Assembly (NCBI GenBank): GCA_015501075.1
Contig: JADNYJ010000343.1
Location: 1-34,018, forward strand
Direction: 5' to 3'
Source: Gymnopilus junonius
Taxonomy: Eukaryota > Basidiomycota > Agaricomycetes > Agaricales > Galerinaceae
DNA length: 34,018 nt
Shown here: piece by piece, positions 18,993 through 28,549 of the stretch
How positions within the stretch are numbered: the stretch's first letter is position 1
How the letters are laid out: each line of letters starts with the position of its first letter
Notes under the pieces: generated by a model
Databases searched by the model: none
What the model was told of the DNA's origin: nothing
The model's input: only the letters and a program-made list of their open reading frames with translations
Program-made: the position numbers and the translations under genes

Positions 18993-21383
18993 TCAAAAAG
19001 GTTTAAAGAAAGACTTGTCCTTCTCCGGATCTCTCGTCAGTTGAAAGGGTCGCAAGTGTTGCTGCCGCGGCAGTTGCTCAGGTTGGGTTTCGTAGGACGC
19101 ATTATGCGGCAACGGTAATGCCTGCTCGGCAGCGGGCAACGTCTGGACAAAGTACATAGTCGGAGAATCCGGGTAATCGCCTGCATCACCGCTTTTGGAT
19201 TCCCTGAACTTCTTTGAGGATGCAGTCGATGTCCTGTTCTCTGCCTTGTGGTCAAATGCGTCTGGAGCAAAATTGAGTGATGCTAGTGTTTCTTCTGCGT
19301 GCACTATAATTTTTATGGTAGGGAACATCAGAGAGGACCAAGGATGGATAGGTTGCAAGATAATGGACTTACGATATTGTGCCAGTCCCTTGTCGAAGTT
19401 GAGTCGACAGACGACCCCCAGCACCATACTTGAGATGAGTAAGATGAAGGATGAGACGGTGAAGCAACCGATGTAAGGAAATTGTAGAAAAGTCCTAATG
19501 AAAATAGTAAGCTCAGAGGCCAAAGTGCAAACGAATACATAAAGGTAAGCTGAGAACAAACCATCTATAGACGATTGAGTAGAACATTATCGCCCATCCC
19601 GCTGTAATCCCAAAAGTTATGGCGAGGAAAACGACCATGAGTCTCTTCATCTCTCTTTTGATCGAGTACCATCCCTAATTCAGGAAATAATGACGATAAA
19701 TAAATGGGGCACCGACGGCCTTGGCAGGGTAATGGCGCTTACCATAATAATCCATGGGATCAACAACTATCGCACACAACGGTTTCCATCAGTACAAGCG
19801 CTCATTTATCAGAACTCGATCGCTACGCACGGTAACAGTCGTGATTATCAAAGCGACGTACACCCCCGTATGAGCAGATATCCGGGCGATAGAAGTGTTC
19901 CTCAACACATCGATCCACAGACCCATGCTCGCTGGCAAAACGAACGCCTCCATTTGCAAGCATGCGAGGACAGCCATGAAGAACTATTAGATGAGGGGGA
20001 GATGGGCATCAGTGAATACTTATTTTAATAAATTTGAAATACAGAGGAAATGGAACAAACCTTGTTGATGCGCATGACGTGTTCTGGTGCACCGACACAT
20101 TTAAAAGACTGTTCGTTGTAAACCTGAAGAATTAATGAATTAGTTAGTCGCATTTGGGGAAGAAGTGACGGAAAAGACTGACCTTTAACAGTGTCCAGGA
20201 GAGGAAGAAAAACAAGACCAGGGCAGTACAACTCAATACCGCATCTACAATCTGTTCGGAATGATTTAAGTTAGTGAAAGATCAAGATTGACGTAATACG
20301 ATTCTAATAGGAGATGTTCACCTCCAAACTCTGCCGCCTCTCCCAGAACGATGTGAACATGTCGAGTGAACACGGCGTGCCGGGATCTGCAAGAATTTCC
20401 TGGAAATGTTCTTTGAAGTGCGGATTGCGCCAGGTAGCGTATACCGCCCATGCAGCGGAGATGGTGTGGGTCATGAGGACTGAGAGACTATATAAGACTA
20501 GCATTAATACAGGACGAGGGAAATATAAGCGAATTTGCAAAATTATGGCTTACAGGTGAGGCACAGAGTCGTTCAGTATAGCAAGGAATGAAATTGCGAG
20601 GAGCCAGAATTGTAGACAGATCCATGTGATGTCCTCCCTGCGGAAATTCAAAAGACTAAAGGGCAAAAAGGGGGCATTAGAGAGACCCAGGTAATTAGAT
20701 AAGCGCTTCAATTTTGAATGACATACATTTCGGATGGATAGACAAGGATCTGCAGGCATTGTTCTGACAGGGAAACTTCTTGTCCCTCTGCTGTCTCGAC
20801 GGTGACACTCAAGACTTGAGAGGTATTTTGAGGGTTCAGCTGAGGCGTCACGTTCATACCATTTTCCCAGTTGTTAAGGAACCTGACTTGCTGAGGATTT
20901 GAGTTCTGAAGATATGACTTGAGTGAGTCCTATTGCTTAGATATAATAAAAATACGCCCGTACCAGCATCATGCCCCCGTTATACTTTGGATCATCAAAC
21001 GTTGAATTGAAAATTGTAAAGCAGGGATATATGGGTTGACCATGGGGAACGTCATCGCATATTCGCAGAGTCAACTGGTGAGGAGAACCCTCAAGGAAGG
21101 TCATGTTCGCAAAGGGTATGCCTCCCTGCGAGACGACGCCCGATACCAGGTTGCTGTACTCGAAATCCAAAGAGAAGAGCAAAGACTGGATGATGCCCTG
21201 TACGAAGCAATAAATGAAACTGACGATAAAAAACGTCGCCGTGAACCGGTTGAGCGTAATCCGAGCATACTGTGGGGCGGTGACATTCAGTGCATTGGAC
21301 AGCACGGTATGTTGAAGAAGACTCACCGCAGAGGCGGCCTTGGCCTTGAGACCTCGTCTAGAGAATATTGAGGGAAGGTACAT
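18993..21383 (-). CDS. Multi-pass membrane protein B, paralogue of gene A
   Basis: Minus-strand exons in transcript order: 21383-21327, 21269-20964, 20917-20727, 20655-20554, 20487-20322, 20251-20183, 20123-20061, 19983-19831, 19766-19743, 19674-19562, 19494-19373, 19303-18993; 558 aa, frame closed throughout. Landmarks aligned with gene A: YARITLNRFTATFF, FRREDITWICLQFWLL, LNDSVPHLLSVLMTHTIS, FKCVGAPEHVMRINK, LWIDVL, GWYSIKREMKRLM, YRWTFLQFPYIGCF and VLGVVCRLNFDKGLAQY. Exons 6-9 have exactly the same lengths in both genes (69, 63, 153, 24). The C-terminal tail is only about 105 residues and is unlike that of gene A. The intron 2 acceptor is uncertain: CAAG|TCA gives 46 nt, while an earlier AG would give only 34 nt. 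The start at 21383 was chosen by matching gene A's first intron. Function unknown. Confidence 0.75.
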
Positions 21384-21796
21384 TTCAAAGAATTCGAAGA
21401 AAAAGAAGGTAATATGTGGAGTTCGACCCAAAATCAGAAGAACCAGCTCAGCTAGGGAGCAGTGTAGAAAACGACGGCGGCCCTGCCGGAGAGACGATGA
21501 GCAAGAGAGAAAGGAAAGCGAAAACTCGTAGAGGGAGAGAACCAACCAGAGAAGGCGCTGTCTTGATCAATCCATGTCTTTGTCAAGTACGCTTCCCAGG
21601 TTCATAGAACGGCGGTGGCAGCAACCGCAGAACTTTCGAATTCCCAGGTGGCAGATAGAAATCATAACCAACTTGACAAATGGGCATAGCGTCGTTGTCA
21701 AGTAGCCGATCTAATCTTATCTATCATCACGGGTGGACTCGGCCCGAGCCTGACATCAGAGTTCCCAACACGAGTCATGTTCCTCCGTGCTCGACA
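21384..21796. promoter_or_regulatory. 413-bp divergent intergenic region
   Basis: Lies between the start of membrane-protein gene B (minus) and the start of the ACOT9-like gene (plus), so it should contain both promoters. No TATA box or known operator is apparent. Confidence 0.4.
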
Positions 21797-24075
21797 ATGT
21801 TGTCGGCCAACTTCAGGCTGGCTGTGCGCCGTACTCAGCCACGATTCAACATAGCGTTCGTATTCAGACGAACAATAACTCTATCGCCACAGGCTCAAGA
21901 TGCTGCATCCGAGACTCTCAAAGCCGTTATTGAAGAAAACCAGTACATATCGTCAATGGACAGGCTGTCCAAGGCGGTCAGTAAGTTTTCTCTTTGACAC
22001 CTCTGCATGCGTTACTCGCATCTCATCAAATATTACTACTTGTCTGATTTAATGAATCACAGGAGAGAAATCAGATCCAGCTTACCGCAAGTAAGTTCTT
22101 GTCATTAGAGAGACCCTTGAATCGATACTTACCCTATCGATATCCTAGTGTGATGCCCATGAGGACTGCAGGTTTATGGTCTGAGGCTCTTTTGACAGAA
22201 AAGGCCGGCCACCCTACGACGGCCACAGCAGAAGAAATCAGTCAATCCCAAGCAACCGCCGCGCCTCGTCGCATGACAGACTCGTATACCGAGCTCGTTC
22301 TCCCCTTTACATCATCCCCTCAACTGCTGGAGCAATATTTAAATGCCTCAGGAGGAATTAGAACGGGAAAGTGCGTGCCAGTATCTAATCCTCCCGAAGA
22401 ACCGGCCATCTTATTTCTCGTTCCTGTGCTTGACAGATTGATGGAACACCTTGACTCTCTCGCCGGGTCGATAGCGTATAAACATATTTTGGGCCCTAGC
22501 GTACAGCGTCTTGGTCGGATAGATCAAATCGGTTTTTATATCGTCACAGCTTCCGTCGACAGGTGAGTACTTCGACACCCCGGCGATGTCCGAGTCAGTC
22601 GAGAGGGTAGAGGACTCGGGTTAACAAATATTTGGAAGCTGATTTTGACCGTCTTCAAAGGATGGACATGCTGTCGCCGCTCGACCCAAAGCGTGATCTA
22701 CGTCTGAGCGGACAGGTCATCTACACTGGACATAGCTCCATGGAGGTGGCTGTGAAAATGGAATCCACAGGGATGGGAAAGCCTGACCAAACTGTCATGA
22801 TAGGTGAGCCTGTTTAGCTACACTCTTTTGGACTTCCCAGGTGCTCTTCTCGACATCTTCCCAAGAAGTATGCCCTTGACGACGGGACAAGAATTACTCA
22901 CTTCGGATTTTATTTTTATCAAGGTCGATTCTGCATGGTGTGCCGAGACGCGAAAGCCCAAGGCGCAAGAGAAGTCAATCCTTTGGTTCTTTCAACGCCA
23001 GATGAACGCGCTCTTTACGCCCTGGGTGAACGTAAGTCCCACATTTTATACAACCTGCTAAAATCGAACTGGATTAAACTCGAAATTACAGAAATGCGAC
23101 AGAGGCGTAAAACCAGCGCTTTAAAGTCTCTCTCTCGGGTCCCTCCGAGCTCAGAGGAAGCAGCCGAGCTGCACGCTTTCATGCTCAAGCATGGCCACGG
23201 GAAACTTGAAGTTTCGGACCAGGCTAGGGATCATGTATGGATGGGGGATACTATCCTCGAAAAGTGTATGCTGATGTTTCCTCAAGAACGCAAGTGCGTA
23301 AATAAAAGGACTTCTTGTTCTCTAGCTGATGTGTTTGGTAAAAAACTAGTGTCCATCAAAAGATTTTTGGTGGTTATCTCATGCGCGAGGCACATGAAGT
23401 GAGTTAAGCCCGTCCCAATAATACCGTTTACTCTGATACTGATCCTCTATCCCAGCTCGGCTTCACAAATGCAAGTCTCTTCACCCGCGGGCACGTCCGG
23501 TTCCTCTCTCTAGATGGAATTTCTTTTGCTCGTCCAGTACCCATCGGATCCATTCTGCGCCTTCGCTCTGAGATATTATACACTACTTCTTCAGCAGAGT
23601 ATCCTACCATCGTCGTACGTCATTCCCCTTTCCCTTATTTTTATTTAAGCATCTTGAAAATTCTTTTAACAGCACGTTGGCGTCAAAGCAAACGTCGTCG
23701 ATGTGAAGACAGGCCAAGAGCAAACTACCAACGACTTCCGCTTCACTTGGTGCCAAGAAGTAGGGAAAGCGAGCCCTGACCTTCGGAGGGTTGTACCCAA
23801 GACATATTCCGGTACGTTCCCGTCCACTTCCTTGTTCTTCCCTTCTTCCATTTTCTGCCCTTTCGGGTCTCTCCGCCGGGGAAACCTGCCGTCTATCATC
23901 TATATTTGCAATCGTCCTTCCTCCTTTACTTTCATATCATGAAAACATATCAATCCGATACTCATATCTTTCCCTTTCTACTTCCGCTCGTAATTTCCCA
24001 GAGGCGATGCTTTGGCTCGAAGGCAAACGTGCATTGGAAGTCGGCGCTGAAATTAGAGGACTCAGAACAAAGTAG
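21797..24075 (+). CDS. ACOT9: ACOT9-like mitochondrial acyl-CoA thioesterase
   Basis: Eleven exons: 21797-21980, 22063-22090, 22149-22370, 22437-22562, 22661-22803, 22924-23031, 23092-23293, 23350-23398, 23456-23614, 23673-23811, 24002-24075; 477 aa, fully in frame. It hydrolyses acyl-CoAs to free acid and CoA, in the mitochondrion for the animal ACOT9 relatives. The N terminus (MLSANFRLAVRRTQPRFN) is basic and amphipathic like a mitochondrial presequence. Two hotdog domains follow: the first with RMTDSYTELVLPF, GGIRTGKLMEHLDSLAGSIA and DMLSPLDPKRDLRLSGQV; the second with ERNVHQKIFGGYLMREAHEL, NASLFTRGHVRFLSLDGI and TNDFRFTWCQE. The C terminus EAMLWLEGKRALEVGAEIRG is typical. The His/Asp-type hotdog residues appear intact. 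Introns 5 (120 nt) and 10 (190 nt) are long for this locus. The ATG at 21680 is in frame but would precede the presequence. Confidence 0.9.
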
Positions 24076-24668
24076 CATGGCTGATGAAGCTGAGATCATG
24101 ATGGGTACGTTGATGATGGTCGTCGAGATTCTGAAAAGATCACTGACATATGCAATGATAGATATGAGGACGCTGTTCCTTGCCTTTCCGCAGGTTCAAG
24201 GCTAAGAATTTATAGAATTTATATAATCTATCTATACAGCTTGTATATTAAATCTCTCTTCGATATGGAGGTATGGGACTGACGAATGATTTATATTATG
24301 ATGAGAAAGACGAAATGCACTGAAATTAAAGTACGAGTACGGAAGGTGCAACAAGTGCATAAGTCCTTAAGAGGTACAGCGAGGCCGGTATTGTATTAAG
24401 TATTAGCAAAAGAACGAAAAAAACAACAACGAATATCCAAGCGAAAATCAACTAAACAGAAGGATCCAGGAGAAAGGGGGGAAATTCGTGCAATGCTATT
24501 GTCTTGTCTGCGTATAATTTAGTTCATTTCATATAACGAATTGCCAAGAGGTCGTAAATCATGAGAATCATAACGAGTAAAAGAAAAAAGAAAGACAGAA
24601 AAAACACTGCAGCCCAGTGCAGATCAGCCATCCCAGTCAAGCGGCCGTTCTGGCACTCGCATATTCAA
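24076..24668. other. Convergent intergenic region
   Basis: Contains the 3' UTRs of the ACOT9-like gene (plus) and the kinase gene (minus). A+T-rich around 24200-24300; no further gene seen. Confidence 0.5.
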
Positions 24669-26778
24669 CTACCGCCTAGCGGGACTGGAAGACTTGATTT
24701 TCGTCAGCTGCTCACCCGCGAGCGCAGCGCCCTGTCTGACTCTTGAAAGTGGCGAGATGGCACTCAGCGGACTCGCGGATGATAGGAGTGGTGCATTACT
24801 GTTGGGGTAGTTTGGTTTAGGTCCTATACCGCAATTGAGGGGCGCAAAGTCGCCGCATTTGACGTGAGTCCTTAGGAGAATATGCTAGTTAGGTGGTGAA
24901 TAAGGAGAAGAAAGAAGAAAGCCAACGAACCTTAGACCACAATCATCACACTCCAACATAGGCTTCCACCCTAAACGCTTCCCACACACATCGCATTTCC
25001 CGCCCGACAGCATACTAGAGAACTTGAAGATATCCAGCGGGTTCCAGTTCACCCCTTCAGAGTGTGAATTAGCATGATTGTCGTTATGGTTGTTGTTGCC
25101 ATTATTGGGTGACGCGGACCCAGAAGTCCTCTTCTGCTTTGCACCGGGTTTTAAGAGTGTAAATCGATGCACGAGCGGCGCGACATAGTTAGCGTGCAAC
25201 GACCGGATCGTGGAACCTCCTTCTGTTGCATATGCAGATGATATGGCGGAGGTCGAGGATGACGCAGCAGTGTGGTACGTGTCTAGGGTGGCGATAGACA
25301 TGACCGAGCCTGGCCCAAGTGGGTCCTCCAAATCCTCCGCAGCACCAGCTCCTTGTCCATTCAAATGATTCTTGATCGTAGACGAGTTGGGAATCGAAGA
25401 TGGAGGGATGACCGAAATGGCAGCTGAAGAGGTAGCAGATGAAGGAGACCCAGGCACCACAGGCGTTGTGGATGCATTCGGATCAGGTGAAGGTCTGATG
25501 GTCAAGATGGATGAGAGAGAAGGAGGAATGGAAGGTATCGCGTATGAGTTCTGCGATTTGACCACTGCTGTGCTATAGGATGATCCGGGGGAAGCTTGAT
25601 GATAGAGCAGAGGTTCTCTGCCTGAATGAAATGAAACATGAATACTCACGATGATGAAAGAGGAGACAAGCACTTACTTAGAGAAGTATCACTCAAATCA
25701 CTCTTCAGTCCTACACGCGAAAGCGCAGAAACAGCTTCCATAAGCTCTTCGTCATCGCTGTCATCATCATCACTCGCCGAACCATCACCTCCACCTCTGA
25801 TGTCCTTCCCAACGCCCATTCCAAAGCTGGGTATACGTGGCGCAGCACCCGGTCTCTTTCCCCCAGTCATAAACCTCACACTTCCCAAATGCATGTCATC
25901 GCCCTCCTCGGGTCTCACTAAGACCTCAGCCTCAATCGCCCTTAGCCTTTCCAGGATCTCCCTTGTCGTAGGTCGATCTAATGGGTTGACCTTACAGCAC
26001 TCGAGGCAGAGCTGTAAAAAATCCTTGGGACACCCAGAACTCATGAGCTTCCTCACTTCGTCCTCGTCCAGTCCAAATATGGGTGCTGTCCTCTTGAAGG
26101 TATGATCGTCCGCCAGCTTCCTCGCGCCAATTTCACAGAATATGATTCCGAGTGAAAAAATATCCGTGGGGAGGTCGAACTCATATCCAATGAGAATTTC
26201 AGGAGACATGTAAGAATCAGTCCCGCAGAATGTGAGTCTTTTGGACTCTTCCTCGTTCCTCGCCGCGATACGAGCAAACCCAAAGTCGGTCACTTTCAGT
26301 CGACCATTGGCCGTCACAAGGAGGTTCTCGCCCTTCAAATCTCGGTGGATGCACTTTCTCGCATGGAGATACGCCAGAGCCCTCGCCACGTCGGTAGCGA
26401 ACGAAATTCGGAGCTTCCAAGGAAATGGCTTGGATTTATCATGGATATACAACCGCACATTCCCGTTCTCGATGAACTCGGAGATGATGAATATTCGATT
26501 GTCGGGTGGAGGGGCGCGAGAGAGTCCGATGAAGAGGCAAATGTTGGGATGTCTGCATTCTTTCATCAGCCGCCATTCCCGCTCAAAGTATTTGGAGACG
26601 TCGTAGTCGGTGGATGGAAGGACTTCTTTGATGGCTACTTCTATGCCAAGGTATGTTCCTAACGGGCAATCAAGCGTGAGTTTTGCGAGGAGTTTGTGGG
26701 AAGGCGATGGAAGAAAGGACCTTTATAAACGTTTCCAAAGGACCCCGAACCAAGTTTTTTCCAATTTCCTTTGATATC
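24669..26778 (-). CDS. TKL-like protein kinase with C-terminal C1-like zinc domain (5' end incomplete)
   Basis: Supported minus-strand exons: 26778-26721, 26658-25678, 25621-24931, 24870-24669. Kinase motifs are complete: glycine loop KLGSGSFGNVYKG, VAIK lysine, HRDLKGEN catalytic loop, DFGFAR, and the activation segment GTDSYMSPEI. The overall style (CRHPNICLFIGLS, LARALAYLH-like segment) is that of tyrosine-kinase-like Ser/Thr kinases. The kinase domain is followed by an acidic run (DDDDSDDEE), a long Ser/Thr/Pro-rich linker, and a C1-like finger CDVCGKRLGWKPMLECDDCG then THVKCGDFAPLNC, with ligand spacing CX2C..CX2CX4HX2CX7C but no leading His, so it may be an atypical C1 domain that does not bind diacylglycerol. 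The protein ends SSSPARR. The 26778 exon starts at an acceptor (CATAG), so at least one 5' exon is missing; I could not identify it in 26779-27200. Confidence 0.82.
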
Positions 26779-27584
26779 CTATGACATTGATAGATATCAG
26801 CAAAATATTCAAAGAAAGGTTTCTTGGGTGATTCATGGTAACACTACGATCTGCCATGATGCACCACACGCAAGCAGATGCATCGGGACAACCAACAAGT
26901 CTCCAAAAAGGAGAGAAAAAGGCTCACATCGTATGGTATTACATCGAACGCATCTGAATGCATCCTCGCCTAGTCCAGAATCCCCTTGCACAGGTAGTTG
27001 GTGGCCGATTTGTAGGTCCGGGTGGCTCCGCCTAGGTCCCCGCAGCTCTTCCTGGTGGCCAAAGAATGCTGTAACCCAGTAGAGCTTCAGAACAACGTTA
27101 TGGTAGGAAGAAAGAGAAAAGTCAGATATGGTCAGGCATCTGGGATGATGACGGTGGAAGAGGAAAAAGACAGGGGCCGCTGATGACATAATCAATCATC
27201 ACGGCTACCACAGTGCAGTTGGACAGTTTCTGTGATACTGCAGGCCTTGTTTCTGAAAGTCTAAGACATCTATTCCATGTGAATGGAAACACAATCGCGG
27301 TCTAGTTTTCTTGCGTTACAGGTTACACCAATATCTAAAAAAGTAAATACAATGGCTCTAGATGTATGCTACATACTAGGAAAGACACCCAGCATGGCCA
27401 GGGAATCATATAGAGGCCAATGACTTCAGTGATGATTCTGCTTGCATATGAGAGAGGGTGCTGGCAGCAAGAGACAAGAAAAAGTTCCACCTCTGACTTG
27501 CTTTTGCTGGTGAGGGAGATGGCAGAACAGGTGGCCATGATGACTTGCCTATTGGGCCAACACTTTGTGTGGCAGAAATGAGTC
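26779..27584. other. Kinase upstream region and unassigned sequence
   Basis: Must contain the first exon(s) and promoter of the kinase gene, but no exon is convincing. A minus-strand open stretch around 26940-27090 (with SCGDLGGATRTYKS in one frame) looks somewhat coding; I cannot assign it. Confidence 0.35.
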
Positions 27585-27893
27585 CTACTCCTCAAGGGTG
27601 TATATTGCAGAAGATGCACTTCTATCATGAGCAGTCAACATGTCAACTGCAGATAAATTTGTAGTTGTTCTATTGTACACTGGATTTCCACTGTTCTTCA
27701 TGCCATCATAATACCATACCTGTCCATCTGCTTTAATTATCCTTGCAGTAAAGTGAGCCTCTCCAAAATATATAATGCAAGCCAATCTGTATTTAAACAT
27801 AACATTGTTGTTTTTGATGCTGATAGATAGGTCAATTGTGAAATTAACATCAGATAAATCAAACTCAAGTATATGAGGTAGGGTTGCTGAAGT
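27585..27893 (-). pseudogene. USP-like cysteine peptidase domain remnant, transposon-associated
   Basis: A minus-strand frame reads ILEFDLSDVNFTIDLSISI, then YRLACIIYFGEAHFTARI and GQVWYYDGMKNSG before stopping at 27585. The YRL..IIYFG..HFT and W..YDGM pattern resembles the C-terminal catalytic part of ubiquitin-specific-protease-like (C19) domains, where His is the catalytic base. I recall such domains next to transposases in Agaricomycete repeats. The Cys-box part is absent and the 5' side is cut off where the CAGTTC repeats begin. It is a fragment, not a functional gene. Identification rests on recalled patterns only. Confidence 0.45.
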
Positions 27894-28006
27894 TCAGTTC
27901 AGAACTGACAGTTCGAACCTGAACTGGCTGAACTGAACTGCAGTTCGGATGCAGTTCTGGTTCTCAGTTCAGCCTATGGCCAGTCAGTTCAAACTGAACT
28001 GAACTG
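27890..28006. repeat. Self-complementary CAGTTC/GAACTG repeat cluster
   Basis: About a dozen copies of CAGTTC or its reverse complement GAACTG in roughly 117 bp, often overlapping (GAACTGAACTG), so the strand can fold into many alternative hairpins. Flanked by the peptidase relic and A+T-rich DNA. Confidence 0.8.
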
Positions 28007-28169
28007 TTTGTTGGGTGTGGTTAAAATTATCAAATTTTGACCTTCAAAAGTGATTATTTTGGCATCAAAAAATTACCATTAGATTCCCATAATGTATAGA
28101 GAACTCCTTAGTACTAATCCCAAGCACTAGATGACATAAAATAATTTCTTAAAATGATTTTATTTATTG
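28007..28169. other. A+T-rich flank of the LTR element
   Basis: No gene seen. Contains the left (3') insertion flank of the Gypsy element; the target-site duplication cannot be verified because the other end lies outside the window. Confidence 0.5.
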
Positions 28170-28393
28170 TGTGAGGACATGAGTTACATGACACTACTGG
28201 AAAACCCCTCGAGAGTGAGGGGAAAACACTCAGAGAAAGACTCACAAACGAGCAGAAACGACGTCTAAGTTGCAGCGTAGAGGAGTGACTAGAGAATAGT
28301 AGAGAGAGAGAGCAAGAGAAGATGCCGAACCCATAGGGAGTCCGGACTTATATAGGTACGGACTAGGCACGTGCTTAAGGCGCCGGCCTTACA
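28170..28393 (-). repeat. 3' LTR of the Gypsy element
   Basis: Read on the minus strand it begins TGTAAGGCCGGCGCC directly after the polypurine tract and ends CTCACA, giving TG...CA ends. A TATA-like CTATATAAG occurs on the minus strand (about 28348-28356). Length about 224 bp;  two bases of uncertainty at the left end. Confidence 0.75.
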
Positions 28394-28405
28394 CCCTCCC
28401 CCACC
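28394..28405 (-). other. Polypurine tract (plus-strand primer)
   Basis: Minus-strand GGTGGGGGAGGG abuts the LTR start, the expected site for plus-strand DNA priming in LTR retrotransposons. Confidence 0.75.
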
Positions 28406-28549
28406 ATGAAAAAGAAAGTGAAAGGGACGATAAATAATAAGATAAAGCAGAGAAATTAGGGGGAGAGAAAAGCTGAGTAGTAAGAGAGAAATCCGTGCAC
28501 GGGTGCATCAAAAACCCAGTGGGAAAAGCTACCGCAGGCAAGGTAGAAG

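Noticed and set aside
26833..27195. 120-aa minus-strand open frame as first exon of the kinase
   Set aside because: No donor with the required phase 0 and a plausible intron length joins it to the exon at 26778, and the sequence resembles no known kinase N terminus.
27890..28006. CRISPR-like array
   Set aside because: Repeats are six bases long, occur in both orientations without regular spacers, and the sequence is eukaryotic.
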